Numbered from the stretch's first letter, positions 17,500 through 26,370 are shown. The stretch is 64,000 nt of DNA from JBJXHN01 sp046233135 (GCA_046233135.1 JBJXHN010000006.1:489292-553291); one strand, 5' to 3'. The notes: generated by a model from the sequence alone, not told the origin. Numbers and translations: made by a program.

Positions 17500-18432
17500 T
17501 CAGGCCAGGACCGTTCCCATGGTGGCCTGAATCTTCATCTGCGCCTGAATCTGGGCTTCCTGGGCGAGGGTCTGAGCGTTGTGCATCCACTTTTGCAGCT
17601 TCTCGAAGGCGCGAACTTCGATCTGGCGCACCCGCTCGCGGGAGATGCCGTACTGCTGGGACAGGTCTTCCAAGGTCACCGGGTCGTCGCGCAGGCGCCG
17701 TTCGGTGAGGATGTGGCGTTCCCGGTCGTTCAAGGTTTCCAGGGCACTGGATAGCAGGCGACGGCGCTGGCCCATCTCCTGGTTCTCGGCCAGCATGTTT
17801 TCCTGGCTGTCGCTGTCATCCACCAGCCAGTCCTGCCATTCCCCGTCACCGTCGGCCCGCACCGGGGCGTTCAGCGAGTGGTCGGGGCTGGACAGCCGGC
17901 GGTTCATGCTGATCACGTCGGCTTCCGGCACGCCCAGCTTAGTGGCGATGTGCTCGACATTTTCCGGGGCCATGTCGCCCTCGTCCATCAGCGCCAGCTG
18001 GCCCTTCATCTTGCGCAGATTGAAGAACAGCTTTTTTTGCGCCGCCGTCGTCCCCATCTTTACCAGCGACCAGGAATGCAGGATGTACTCTTGGATCGCG
18101 GCACGGATCCACCACATGGCATAGGTGGCCAAGCGGAAGCCGCGCTCGGGGTCGAAGCGCTTGACCGCCTGCATCAGGCCAACGTTGCCTTCACTGATCA
18201 CTTCGCCCATGGGCAGGCCGTAGCCCCGGTAGCCCATGGCGATCTTGGCCACCAGTCGCAGGTGGCTGGTTACCAGCTTATGGGCGGCTTTGGACTCACC
18301 CTCGTCCCGCAGGCGCTTGGCCAGCATGTATTCTTCCTCGGGCGCGAGCATGGGAAATTTACGGATCTCCTGGAGGTAGCGGGTCAGGTTGCTTTCGGGA
18401 CCAATAGTCAGTCCGGGAGCGGCTGTCGCCAT
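17500..18432 (-). CDS. rpoH: RNA polymerase heat-shock sigma factor (sigma-32)
   Basis: The 310-residue sigma-70-family factor directs transcription of heat-shock genes. Region 2 includes the RpoH box QKKLFFNLRKMK (near 129), together with YAMWWIRAAIQEYILHSWSLV, which binds the -10 element. Region 4.2 is seen as LSQQYGISRERVRQIE. The start at 18432 (MATAAPG) has GAGGAG upstream; an in-frame extension 15 codons longer lacks support. rluD lies upstream on the same strand, a pairing typical of alphaproteobacteria. The C-terminal tail is glutamine/methionine rich. Confidence 0.97.
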   Translation of the reverse strand: MATAAPGLTIGPESNLTRYLQEIRKFPMLAPEEEYMLAKRLRDEGESKAAHKLVTSHLRLVAKIAMGYRGYGLPMGEVISEGNVGLMQAVKRFDPERGFRLATYAMWWIRAAIQEYILHSWSLVKMGTTAAQKKLFFNLRKMKGQLALMDEGDMAPENVEHIATKLGVPEADVISMNRRLSSPDHSLNAPVRADGDGEWQDWLVDDSDSQENMLAENQEMGQRRRLLSSALETLNDRERHILTERRLRDDPVTLEDLSQQYGISRERVRQIEVRAFEKLQKWMHNAQTLAQEAQIQAQMKIQATMGTVLA

Positions 18433-18741
18433 GGGAAAAGTCTCCTCATGATCCTTGCGGCGGGAAAGGCGCAACACGGTGACCTCTGGACCGAGGCCTG
18501 GAACAATCGTCCATCGGGCGCGGGCAACGGACCTGGAAATCGGACCGAAAGGAACGGAGAGAGAAACGCGAAGAGCAGCGGGAGACCGGCCAATGACTGG
18601 CCTCTTCCTGGCATCCGATGCCCCAGTGTTCCTGGTTCTCGTCCTCCTGCGCTCAATGGGTGAGAGGTGCTACACTCTTTCCCCTGATTCGAATTCCAGA
18701 ATATTAGACCGGCATGGTCAAGAATAGTAGAAAATTTCGTT
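18433..18741. other. rluD-rpoH intergenic region
   Basis: These 309 bases separate rluD from rpoH on the minus strand and should carry the rpoH promoter and leader. The part next to rluD (about 18670-18741) is AT-rich and the best place for a promoter. I could not align a convincing sigma-70 or sigma-32 site and call none. No gene is seen. Confidence 0.5.
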
Positions 18742-19734
18742 CTATGCCGAAACGTCGATTATAGACTTGATATCATTGGGTAATTCAGTTTCAAAGTGCA
18801 GTGCAGCATTGGTTCGCGGATGCAGAAACCCTATGCGGTATGAGTGTAACGCTTGCCGATCCAGGCGACTCAGGGCTGTCAAAAGCCTTGTGGAGGCGTG
18901 CTTTGGGGCATTTCGGCGACCATATGTCGAGTCGCCCAGCAGCGGATGCCCCAAATGGGCCATGTGAACCCGCACCTGGTGGGTTCGTCCGGTATGGAGT
19001 CGACACTCGACCACAGAGGCCACACCTTCCAGGGAGCGCAGGGTTTTATAGTCGGTGACAGCGCGTTTACCGTTCGGGCCGCGGACCACGGCCATGCGCT
19101 TGCGCTGGGTCTGGTGGCGTCCGATCGGGGCATCGACGGTACCGGCAGGCGGGACAGGGGTGCCCCAGACCAGGGCGATATAGGCGCGTTCCAGGGAATG
19201 GACGGCAAACTGTTCGGCCAATCCCCGATGGGCCAGATCGGTTTTGGCGGCAATCATCAGGCCGCTGGTGTCCTTGTCCAGGCGATGGACAATGCCGGGC
19301 CGTCGTTCGCCGCCGATTCCGGACAGGCTGTCGCCGCAATGGGCGAGCAGGGCGTTGACTAGGGTGCGGTCTGGATTGCCGGGGGCCGGGTGGACCACCA
19401 GCCCAGGCGGTTTATCAATAACGATCAGGTCGTCGTCCTCATAGACCACGACCAGATCCATGGCCTGGGGCAGGGGAGTGGCGTCAACGGGAGGAGGTTC
19501 TTCTACCTCTGCGGACTGCCCCTGTTTGACCCGGCGGGCCGGGTCCAGTATCGTTACACCATCCACCCGGACATGTCCCTGCTCGATCAACTGGCGCAGG
19601 CGTGCCCGGGACAGGGTATCCACGACGCCGCTCAGCCATTTGTCCAGCCGTTCGCCGGCATCCGTGTCTGCGACGCGGCATTGGTGAATGGTGGAGCTGG
19701 AAGTGGATTCGGCCGACACGGACTGGATTCGCAC
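18742..19734 (-). CDS. rluD: Large-subunit rRNA pseudouridine synthase (RluD type)
   Basis: The 330-residue enzyme makes pseudouridine in 23S rRNA (helix 69 for RluD). It has an N-terminal S4 RNA-binding domain (about 25-85; LDKWLSGVVDTLSRARLR) and a catalytic domain with the signature HRLDKDTSGLM, whose aspartate is the nucleophile, plus HTGRTHQVRVHM downstream. Length is typical. It is divergent from the small membrane protein gene at 20011, with about 275 bases between. Confidence 0.95.
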   Translation of the reverse strand: MRIQSVSAESTSSSTIHQCRVADTDAGERLDKWLSGVVDTLSRARLRQLIEQGHVRVDGVTILDPARRVKQGQSAEVEEPPPVDATPLPQAMDLVVVYEDDDLIVIDKPPGLVVHPAPGNPDRTLVNALLAHCGDSLSGIGGERRPGIVHRLDKDTSGLMIAAKTDLAHRGLAEQFAVHSLERAYIALVWGTPVPPAGTVDAPIGRHQTQRKRMAVVRGPNGKRAVTDYKTLRSLEGVASVVECRLHTGRTHQVRVHMAHLGHPLLGDSTYGRRNAPKHASTRLLTALSRLDRQALHSYRIGFLHPRTNAALHFETELPNDIKSIIDVSA

Positions 19735-20010
19735 TTGATTCGGTCAATACGCTCTGCTGCGGAAGGGACCGGACTTCGGGTCCCGTATCGGGCGGACGGG
19801 TACTGTGGAAAGAGGATCCCACGATAGGCCGTAATCGCGCACGCCCGCAAGGGTGTGTAAAAAAAGATAACGCCCCGGGTGGGGCATCCCCGATCCCGTC
19901 CCATAAGGCACAAGGGCCGGCACGGACGGTGGTGCGGGGGAGGATGAATTTGCATCGTGCGCGGAGCCCATCTCCCCTGCGCGTCCGATGCCCGGGAATC
20001 GGACGAATAC

Positions 20011-20397
20011 ATGCAGGCGTTGAAGTCGCTGGTCCTGTTCATGGGACTGCTGATCGTGGCCGGGATCGGTGTCCTGGCTTACGGGCTTTACAAGAAATCC
20101 ACCGAACTGTCGGCGCCGCCGTCCGCTGTGACGGCACCGGCACAGATGGGGGCTCCACCGGCCCCCATGGCGGCCGGCCTCCCCGGGGCGGTGGCCGGGG
20201 CAACGTTGTCCGCTATAGACTTTGGTCTGTTAGGGCTGGACCAACCCACCGGGAGTACTGTACGATCTTATCGCCTCTCAGGATCCCTGTTGGTGATCGA
20301 GGTGGTGGGGGGTGGCGATCCGCCCCGGCTGGTTGTTGTTGACCTGGTTCGGGGTACGATCGCCGGGACGGTTCACCTCTCTCGGAAAGAAGGATGA
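20011..20397 (+). CDS. Small membrane-anchored protein (DUF6476-like)
   Basis: The 128-residue product has one N-terminal transmembrane helix (about 5-27; LFMGLLIVAGIGVLAYG), a proline/alanine-rich spacer and a small C-terminal beta domain (about 75-125). It looks like a conserved alphaproteobacterial family (DUF6476 by memory) often encoded near rluD and a JAMM peptidase, as here. The domain probably faces the periplasm. Function is unknown. The start at 20011 puts the helix at the N-terminus. The next gene begins 7 bases after the stop. Confidence 0.72.
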   Translation: MQALKSLVLFMGLLIVAGIGVLAYGLYKKSTELSAPPSAVTAPAQMGAPPAPMAAGLPGAVAGATLSAIDFGLLGLDQPTGSTVRSYRLSGSLLVIEVVGGGDPPRLVVVDLVRGTIAGTVHLSRKEG

Positions 20398-20404
20398 TCG
20401 TTGC

Positions 20405-20950
20405 ATGGGTGCGGTGGCGTCATTTCCTATTCCCCCGAATACACCGGGGCGGCCTTCGCGGGTGGTCGTGTCCACCGGGGCGCTGACGGAGATTCGGGAT
20501 CTGGCCCGAGCCGCTCTTCCGGGAGAGGCCTGCGGATTGCTGGTGGGTAAACGGCCTCCCCCAGGGCATCTGGCGGTGGTGACGCGTCATGTGCCGGCGG
20601 CCAATCTGCTGGCGACGGCCACCAATGACCGGTTCGAGATCGATCCCCGGGTCAGGCTGCGTCTGCAGCGGGATCTGCGGAACAGCGGCGGATCCGAAAT
20701 GCTGCTGGGGCATTGGCATGCCCACCCCAGCAATGATCCCGTGCCGTCGGCCATGGATCGGCGTATGGCCTTCGAGCCGGCGCTGCTGTGGCTGATCGTG
20801 CCCCTGGAGCGCGCGACCGGGCGGACGAACCGGCTGCCCCGTGCGTGGTGGTCCACCGGCGCCGCGCAATCCCTGGTACCGGTAGAGCTGTCGATGAGCG
20901 GACCCCCGCCGGCGGAGATGTTGCGCGCGATGGGCCTGAAGGAAATCTGA
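20405..20950 (+). CDS. M67 (JAMM/Mov34) family metallopeptidase
   Basis: The 181-residue protein has the JAMM zinc motif: an upstream glutamate (GEACGLLVG near 41) and HAHPSNDPVPSAMD, which fits H-x-H-P-x5-P-S-x2-D. Bacterial JAMM proteins cleave isopeptide or C-terminal tags, for instance from ubiquitin-like sulfur carriers. No sulfur-carrier gene is adjacent, so the substrate is unknown. It is closely spaced after the DUF6476-like gene and so probably co-transcribed. The ATG at 20405 is chosen because the longer frame runs back into the preceding gene. Confidence 0.87.
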   Translation: MGAVASFPIPPNTPGRPSRVVVSTGALTEIRDLARAALPGEACGLLVGKRPPPGHLAVVTRHVPAANLLATATNDRFEIDPRVRLRLQRDLRNSGGSEMLLGHWHAHPSNDPVPSAMDRRMAFEPALLWLIVPLERATGRTNRLPRAWWSTGAAQSLVPVELSMSGPPPAEMLRAMGLKEI

Positions 20951-20961
20951 AAAAAAAGGTC

Positions 20962-20990
20962 TTGCGCAAGGGCCGGGATCCCGGTACAAC
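20962..20990 (+). promoter_or_regulatory. Promoter of tRNA-Glu
   Basis: TTGCGC (20962-20967) and TACAAC (20985-20990) are separated by 17 bases. The expected start of transcription falls about 12-14 bases before the mature tRNA 5' end. A GGGCCGGG/CCCGGCCC inverted repeat overlaps it and may end transcription from the upstream gene. Confidence 0.7.
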
Positions 20991-21010
20991 CCCGGCCCTC
21001 GCTGCACCGC

Positions 21011-21086
21011 GTCCCCATCGTCTAGCGGTCCAGGACATCACCCTTTCACGGTGAAGACACGGGTTCGAGTCCCGTTGGGGATGCCA
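21011..21086 (+). tRNA. tRNA-Glu (anticodon UUC)
   Basis: The 76-base cloverleaf has acceptor GTCCCCA pairing with TGGGGAT, a D arm with TAGCGGTCCAGGA, an anticodon stem TCACC/GGTGA around loop CTTTCAC (anticodon TTC) and a T arm GGGTTCGAGTCCC. The CCA end is encoded at 21084-21086. No integrase or attachment duplication is seen at its 3' end. Confidence 0.97.
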
Positions 21087-21154
21087 CCTCTTCCTAAAGA
21101 GGCTTGCTTCGGTCGGTCGGAGGTTTTCCGACCCATACGGCCAGGATAGTCGCA

Positions 21155-21616
21155 GTGACCACACCCACGCTCTATATTGATGCTGACGCCTGTCCTGTGA
21201 AGGACGAGGTGCTGCGGGTGGCGGCAAGGCATAAGCTGCGTACGGTGCTGGTCAGCGACGGCGGTCTGCCGCCTTACCGGGAGCCCCGGGTGGAGACGGT
21301 GTTCGTTCCTTCGGGGCCGGATGCGGCAGACGACTGGATTGCCGACCATATCTCAGCCCATGATATCTGCGTGACCAACGATACACCATTGGCGTCCCGC
21401 TGCCTGGAAAAGGCGGCCCATGCGATCAAGCCGAACGGTCAGCTTTTCACCGCCAATAACATCGGCATGGCCCTGGCCAGCAGGGATCTGATGCAAAGCC
21501 TGCGTGAGGCCGGCGCCATCACAGGCGGGCCGCGGCCGTTCAGTAAGGCCGACCGGTCGGCGTTCCTCAGTCAGTTGGAAAATCTTGTTCAGAAGGCACG
21601 GCGCGAGGCGTCCTGA
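21155..21616 (+). CDS. YaiI/YqxD (UPF0178, DUF188) family protein
   Basis: The 153-residue protein has the family features: LYIDADACPVKDEV at the N-terminus, the acidic segment DAADDWIADH, and TNDTPLASRCLEKAA. The fold is PIN-like with conserved aspartates, which suggests a nuclease, though no activity is established for the family. The start is GTG at 21155, giving the usual length of about 150; the longer frame begins within the spacer after the tRNA. It follows tRNA-Glu and may be read from the same promoter. Confidence 0.92.
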   Translation: MTTPTLYIDADACPVKDEVLRVAARHKLRTVLVSDGGLPPYREPRVETVFVPSGPDAADDWIADHISAHDICVTNDTPLASRCLEKAAHAIKPNGQLFTANNIGMALASRDLMQSLREAGAITGGPRPFSKADRSAFLSQLENLVQKARREAS

Positions 21617-21837
21617 GACGGTAGTCCGCCAGGCGTTCGCTTCCTGCGCGCAAGGCGCGAGAAATCCCGTTCACCTTGAATAAACCCCTTGCCTAAAATC
21701 CCGGGAACCGGACATAGTCCAGCCGCTGATTGTCGACTTGGCCGACCGACAGGGAACGTCGGAAAGCATGTGTTGGACGGGCGGAAACGGTACCATAATG
21801 CGCCGGCGTTCGAGCGTCGGGAAAGGGGTGGCATTCG

Positions 21838-22752
21838 ATGGCTTTTCAGGGAAAGACGCGAAACCATTTGGTAGATCTTGAGCCCGGCTTTTATGTGATC
21901 CGCAACCAGTGCGTTGATCGCGGTGCGGTGGTGCCGACGGTAACTGTTGGTCATGCACCGTCTGAAAAGGCGGGGCAGCTGTATTTCATCGGTCATCGGC
22001 GCAATGGGCAAATCACCCTCGAATCCTCCGGCGAAATGGCCGTTGCGTATGTGGAAGGGGAAGGGGTTTCCGTGAATCTGACCCTGTTCATCCCGCCGCA
22101 TTATGCCGAACAGGATATCGCCTTGCAGGTCCGCCGGATCGATGCCTTGCTGGCCCAGGATACGGCTGCCCACGGTGGTCCTCAGGGCGCACAGCCCCAT
22201 GCCCCGTCGCCCGCCGGTCAGGCGCAGTTGCCGCTTGTCGCTTCGGCGCCGAAGGTTCCGGCGGACAGCGCTGGTCCTGCTGCCACCATGCCGGCGGCTC
22301 CGCCTTCCCAGCCGTCTCCTCCGGCTTTCGGTGCCCGCACCTCGCTCGTCCATTTGGGCGGGCATGTGGAAAAGGTGGGCGACATCACCATGCAGCCCGA
22401 CCAGTGGCTGGGCAACCCTTCGGCCGGTACCCGGGTGGAAGGCTTTGTGGTGCTATGGCCCAACAAGCCCGCCGATGTGGAGTTGTGCTACGGTTGCGAG
22501 GTCGCCGACCTTGGCCGCCCGCTTTCGGGGATTACGGGCAGCTTTGTGGGATCCCGTGGGCGTGGAGGGCGGATCACCTCGGTCTGGGCCGAGCTGACCG
22601 GCACTGCGGCTGCCAATTACACCCTGTACACAGAGGTGGTCTTCGCCCGCAAGGGACCCGTGGTCGCTGTGCCTGGAGCAATGTCCAAGGTTGACGACCC
22701 TACCGACTATGTCGTGGCGCTGCGGATGAACGTAACGGGCCGTCCCGGCTAA
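21838..22752 (+). CDS. Two-domain protein of unknown function
   Basis: I do not recognise this 304-residue protein. It has a compact N-terminal domain (about 1-105), a proline/alanine/glutamine-rich linker (about 106-165) and a second, beta-rich domain (about 168-304) with LVHLGGHVEKVGD and a CYGC pair near residue 220. There is no signal peptide or membrane segment. It stands alone, converging on the broken GNAT gene. The ATG at 21838 is preceded by AAAGGGG. It could be a polysaccharide- or protein-binding protein, but nothing in the sequence proves that. Confidence 0.75.
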   Translation: MAFQGKTRNHLVDLEPGFYVIRNQCVDRGAVVPTVTVGHAPSEKAGQLYFIGHRRNGQITLESSGEMAVAYVEGEGVSVNLTLFIPPHYAEQDIALQVRRIDALLAQDTAAHGGPQGAQPHAPSPAGQAQLPLVASAPKVPADSAGPAATMPAAPPSQPSPPAFGARTSLVHLGGHVEKVGDITMQPDQWLGNPSAGTRVEGFVVLWPNKPADVELCYGCEVADLGRPLSGITGSFVGSRGRGGRITSVWAELTGTAAANYTLYTEVVFARKGPVVAVPGAMSKVDDPTDYVVALRMNVTGRPG

Positions 22753-22954
22753 TTGGAGGCTTTCGGTCCCGTCCGGCCGGCGTGTTCCGCCGGCCATCCC
22801 GCTGCCGCGCTGTCTCCGTCAGAGGGAAGGATCTGGAACGCCTCCGGCACGGACGTCGTCGCATGATTGTCCGGCAGGGTCAGGTATTGCTGACCGCAGA
22901 AAAGCCCGGCACGACGCCGACCAAGGCGCGCGGAGTGGGTGACGGTGTCTTTGC

Positions 22955-23256
22955 TCAGGATCGAGATGTATTCCCTTCCGCCTGGACCGCCGCCACATGC
23001 ATAAGGCATCTCTGGCGGAAACCCAGGGAAGTATATAACCCAATGGCTTTTGTATTCCACGCATAGGCATGTATAAGAACGTGCTCGTATCTGCTTGAGA
23101 TTATATGTGCAACGTGGCGCAAAAGCAGGGTTCCCAACCCCTGTCCCTGGCAGGAGGGGTGTGCGCAGAGACCGCTAAGCTCCGAGTATCCGGGACCTTT
23201 CAGCCGTTCTCCGGCCATGGCGATCAAGCGGCCGTCGTCATCCCGGATGCCCCAGA
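22955..23256 (-). pseudogene. GNAT acetyltransferase, 3' fragment (split by Mu-like element)
   Basis: This is the C-terminal 98 codons of an FR47-like N-acetyltransferase. It contains the acetyl-CoA motif A region LSGLCAHPSCQGQGLGTLLL and the downstream AYAWNTKAIGLYTSLGF segment. The frame continues upstream into the end of the element, giving a false ATG at 23269. Joining residue W134 of the 5' fragment (31585-31986) to codon GGC at 23251-23249 restores one 232-residue reading frame with no frameshift. The TSD CCAGA is included at 23252-23256. The fragment lacks the N-terminal half and is presumably inactive. Confidence 0.93.
23252..23256. repeat. Target-site duplication, left copy
   Basis: CCAGA stands directly outside the left terminus TGAGCGC and is repeated at 31585-31589 directly outside the right terminus. 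Five bases is the duplication made by Mu-type transposases. Confidence 0.92.
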
Positions 23257-23263
23257 TGAGCGC

Positions 23264-23281
23264 TTTCATTGGGTTTGATAG
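23264..23281 (+). repeat. Left-end inverted repeat (probable transposase site)
   Basis: The 18 bases TTTCATTGGGTTTGATAG start seven bases inside the left terminus. Their exact reverse complement is at 31538-31555 near the right terminus. Mu transposase binds several end-type sites at each terminus; this pair is the best candidate for the core site here. Confidence 0.8.
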
Positions 23282-23536
23282 TAGAGGGCAAAATTGACCT
23301 CTTTAAAATCAATATGTTAGGAGGTGATTTTTCGCTAGGTTTGAGAGCGAGCCTTGCTTGAGAGCCCTTTTTCGCGATTTTTAGATAAAATCAAATTTAC
23401 CCAACTAAAGTCAATTTAATGCGTTTAATCAGTTAGTTATGGCTGTTTAACCGACGTTTGCATCCGGTTCACGGAACAGAGAGGTCGGACCATTTTGGTC
23501 CGACCTTCGTCCTCTGGTCCGACCCATATCGATGAG

Positions 23537-24094
23537 TTAGCGTCGGGGCTTGAGATCCAATGCCGACTTCCAGAGACGCTCTCTCAGCCTCGAAGTCGGG
23601 CTGTCTCGCTGCTGTAGGTGGAAACGTCGTTCAGCGCCGCGTTCACAGACGTTTATCTCTTCCTCATTTATCTTAGCCAACTCGATGTCAAGAAGTTCAT
23701 AATATGCTTCCGATATATGCGACCCAATGCGCCAACCGATTTCAACTATATCCTCCTCAGACATTTCGTCTATTTTTTCTTTGGCAAACTCAAGCAATAT
23801 TCCATAGAAAATATCTTCACCTATTATAGAAAATATCCTTCTATTTATGTGATTTATTTCTGCATTCTCTTTATTTTTTCTGCCTGTTAAAATATAGTCA
23901 ACATCAATGTCGCATGCGTAACTAACTCTCATAATTATTTCCATGGGAATGGAGTTTCTCTTCTTCCAAGAAGAGATCGTCTTGTTTGAAACGTCGAGCA
24001 TTTTAGAAAGATCAACATCTTTTTCGATGTCGAAGAGGCTTTTTATTCGAGAAATAATTGCCTCGACATCAATATCTGCATGTTCCTGCGTCAT
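23537..24094 (-). CDS. CI-type phage repressor
   Basis: The 185-residue protein starts with a CI-repressor helix-turn-helix domain (about 10-75: VDLSKMLDVSNKTISSWKKR, then IDVDYILTGR), followed by a helical C-terminal part. It is transcribed leftward at the left end of the element, where Mu carries its repressor c, and should keep the A/B operon silent by binding the palindromes at 24105-24180. The ATG at 24094 has GGAGG just upstream and lies 11 bases from the first operator. The gene is much more AT-rich than its neighbours. No LexA-like autocleavage peptidase is visible. Confidence 0.88.
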   Translation of the reverse strand: MTQEHADIDVEAIISRIKSLFDIEKDVDLSKMLDVSNKTISSWKKRNSIPMEIIMRVSYACDIDVDYILTGRKNKENAEINHINRRIFSIIGEDIFYGILLEFAKEKIDEMSEEDIVEIGWRIGSHISEAYYELLDIELAKINEEEINVCERGAERRFHLQQRDSPTSRLRERLWKSALDLKPRR

Positions 24095-24104
24095 AAATCC
24101 CTCC

Positions 24105-24180
24105 AAATCTGCAATATGCAGATTTTTATCCGTTGACAGTCTGCGATATGCGGATTTATCGTGTCTGCATATCGCAGATT
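24105..24180. promoter_or_regulatory. Phage operator array and early promoter
   Basis: Three related palindromes lie between the divergent repressor and early genes: a perfect one with arms AAATCTGCA/TGCAGATTT (24105-24125), TCTGCGATATGCGGA (24140-24154) and TCTGCATATCGCAGA (24064+100 to 24178, that is 24164-24178). TTGACA at 24133-24138 with TATCGT at 24157-24162 (18-base spacer) is a likely rightward early promoter, and the second palindrome covers its spacer. This is the expected lysis-lysogeny switch. Confidence 0.8.
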
Positions 24181-24199
24181 AGCATGCGGAGGCGAAAAC

Positions 24200-24409
24200 G
24201 TGAAAGCGACTCTGCCAAGCCCGTCCAAGGACCTGCTTCGTAAAGTCAGGGCAGGTTTCGTTGTCCAAGGAACGTCACTGAATGCGTGGTGCCGTGACAA
24301 TGGAGTGGTTCGGAGAACGGCAGAGCAAGCATTAGAAGGTCAAAACAAGAGCGATAATGCTAAAACTCTTATGAGTAAGATTGTATCTGCGGCAGGGTTA
24401 AATTTATGA
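24200..24409 (+). CDS. Small DNA-binding regulator in the Ner position
   Basis: The 69-residue basic protein has a predicted helix-turn-helix around SLNAWCRDNGVVRRTAEQAL. It is the first rightward gene after the operator array, where Mu encodes Ner, which turns down both early and repressor promoters. The start is GTG at 24200 with GGAGG at 24188-24192; a longer in-frame start lies within the third operator. Its stop overlaps the transposase ATG at 24406. Similar small regulators occur in many Mu-like prophages. Confidence 0.75.
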   Translation: MKATLPSPSKDLLRKVRAGFVVQGTSLNAWCRDNGVVRRTAEQALEGQNKSDNAKTLMSKIVSAAGLNL

Positions 24410-26370
24410 TCACTCTCCCGCCAATATTCTTAAACGACCTCTGCGGGCTTCCCTTTCAAGGAAGAGCTTTGCCGAAATCTGGACGGAAAGTCCGCAGTCG
24501 CTTAAACAACTCTCCCATAGAGTTATTCCGGGTCCCATCCAACGGCGGTTCCGCCCTCGCGGTCCTCTTCGAAGACCTCCCACCCGACACACAAACCGCC
24601 TACCTGCAACGCCTGCACGGTGTGGCTCCCGAGGATGGCCCCGACGCGGCGCTGTGGGCGGCCTATGCCGGCAAGGCCCCGAAGATCCGCAAGGCCGCCG
24701 AGCGCAACCTTGCCGCCATGCTGAGCTTCCACGACAAGCTGGATGCCGGCCTTCGCGTCAATCGCGCCGTGGCCGAAACCTGCAAGGAAACCGGCGTTTC
24801 CGTTGCCAGCATTCACCGCCTGCGCCTTCGGGTCAAGGATGTGCCCCGGGCCGACTGGCTGCCCGTTCTTGCCGCCAACTACTGCCCCCCGCCGCGTGAG
24901 AAAGCCCCGATGTCGGAAGAGGCGTGGAGCTTCTTCCTCAGTTTCTTGCAGCACAGCGCCCCGCGCATGCCGCTTTCCACGGCCCACCGTGAGACAGAGA
25001 CGGCGGCAAAGAACGAGGGCTGGGAGTGGCCGGCCTATCTGGTGGTGTGGCGGCGCTGGGATGCCTTGCCGGCCGGAGAGAAGGCCTTGATCCGCAATGG
25101 CGCCAAGGCACTGGACAAGACCATTCCGCCCATGACGCGCTCCGTGGCCCACCTTCAGGCCATGCAGATTGTCAACCTCGACGGCCGGCAGGCGGATTTC
25201 TTCGTCCGCTGGGAAGACGGCACCGTCTCCCGCCCTATCGTCATTGCCATTCAGGACGTCTACAGCCGGGCCTTCCTCGGCTGGCGCTTCTCCAAGACGG
25301 AGGATTCCGACACCACCAAGACCGTCATCCTGGATGTGATCGACCGCTACGGCCTCTTCGACGAACTGAGAACCGACAACGGCCGGGCCTTCGCCAGCAA
25401 GAAGATTTCCGGCGGCGCCAAGCATCGCTTCCGGGGCAAGGCTGAGTCCCATGAAGACCTGGGCATCCTTAAGCTGATCGGCGCCAAGGTCGGGTTCGCC
25501 AAGCCCCGGCGGGGCCAGTCCAAGCCCATCGAGCGGGGTTTCCGGGATATCGCGGAGCAGGTGGACACCGGGCCGGAGTTCAAGGGCGCCTACTGCGGGC
25601 ACCGGCCCGACGCCAAGCCCGAGGACTACGACAGCACCGCCGTTGATATCTCCGTTGCCCGCGCCGTCTATGACCAGGCCTTGCGCGCGCACAACGACCG
25701 GCCGGGCCGGCGGACGGAGATGGGCAAGGGTGTCTATTCCCTGACCCAGGTCTTCGAGAACAGCTACCGGACCCGTCCCCGCCGCGACCTGACGGCGGCA
25801 CAGCGCCAGTATTTCATGTTCGATATGGCCTATCTGAAGCCGAACAAGGATACCGGGGCGCTCTCCAAGGACGGCTTCAAATGGTGGTCCCCGGACCACC
25901 AGGATGCCTTGCTTAAGTACCGGAACACAAAGGTCTGCGTCCTCTTCGACCCCACCGACCGCAGCAAGCCGGTCACCGTCCACGACGCGGACGGCCACCT
26001 GATCGTGGCAAGCCTGCCTTGCCTGAAGAAGGGCCGCTTCGACAGCACCCAGGATGCCCGCCAGCACGAGCGGGGCAAGGCCCAGGTGAAGGCGGCCGCG
26101 CGGAAGGGGCTGAAGGGGCACAATCTGATGGCGAAGGCGCAGATGGAGAACATCCGCAAGCGCTACGCCAAGGACGAAGCCCCGCCACCGCCCCCCACGG
26201 ATACCACCGTCTCCAAACCGCTGTTCGGTGTGCCCGGGGTGAAGGCAGCCACCACCACGACGGGAGCCGCGCCCGTCAAGCCGTTCTACTCACGAGAAGA
26301 ACAAGAGGAATTCGATGCAGCCATTCAGCGCGGGTTGGTCAAGCGCTATGGCCATTGGAGAGCAGGGTGA
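24406..26370 (+). CDS. Mu-type DDE transposase (A protein)
   Basis: The 654-residue protein is close in length to MuA (663). The catalytic rve core shows Asp259 (NLDGRQADF), Asp324 (RTDNGRAF) and Glu376 (KPIERGFRD), spaced much like the Mu triad. N-terminal helices (about 75-140) fit end-binding domains, and a Mu-transpos_C beta-barrel follows (about 460-560). The lysine-rich tail ends in a segment likely to contact the B ATPase. It cuts the element ends and joins them to target DNA with a 5-bp stagger, as the flanking CCAGA shows. The frame is intact, so it could be active. Confidence 0.95.
   Translation: MITLPPIFLNDLCGLPFQGRALPKSGRKVRSRLNNSPIELFRVPSNGGSALAVLFEDLPPDTQTAYLQRLHGVAPEDGPDAALWAAYAGKAPKIRKAAERNLAAMLSFHDKLDAGLRVNRAVAETCKETGVSVASIHRLRLRVKDVPRADWLPVLAANYCPPPREKAPMSEEAWSFFLSFLQHSAPRMPLSTAHRETETAAKNEGWEWPAYLVVWRRWDALPAGEKALIRNGAKALDKTIPPMTRSVAHLQAMQIVNLDGRQADFFVRWEDGTVSRPIVIAIQDVYSRAFLGWRFSKTEDSDTTKTVILDVIDRYGLFDELRTDNGRAFASKKISGGAKHRFRGKAESHEDLGILKLIGAKVGFAKPRRGQSKPIERGFRDIAEQVDTGPEFKGAYCGHRPDAKPEDYDSTAVDISVARAVYDQALRAHNDRPGRRTEMGKGVYSLTQVFENSYRTRPRRDLTAAQRQYFMFDMAYLKPNKDTGALSKDGFKWWSPDHQDALLKYRNTKVCVLFDPTDRSKPVTVHDADGHLIVASLPCLKKGRFDSTQDARQHERGKAQVKAAARKGLKGHNLMAKAQMENIRKRYAKDEAPPPPPTDTTVSKPLFGVPGVKAATTTTGAAPVKPFYSREEQEEFDAAIQRGLVKRYGHWRAG

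Noticed and set aside
18433..18741. Sigma-32 promoter of rpoH
   Set aside because: CTTGACC and TAATAT occur close together but at impossible spacing (9 bases); no acceptable pairing was found.
21011..21086. tRNA-Glu as attachment site of an integrated element
   Set aside because: No 3' end duplication or integrase gene is present; the nearby mobile element uses Mu-type transposition at another site.
22955..23269. Stand-alone 104-residue GNAT gene starting at 23269
   Set aside because: The ATG lies inside the element end; the true 5' part of the gene is at 31585-31986.
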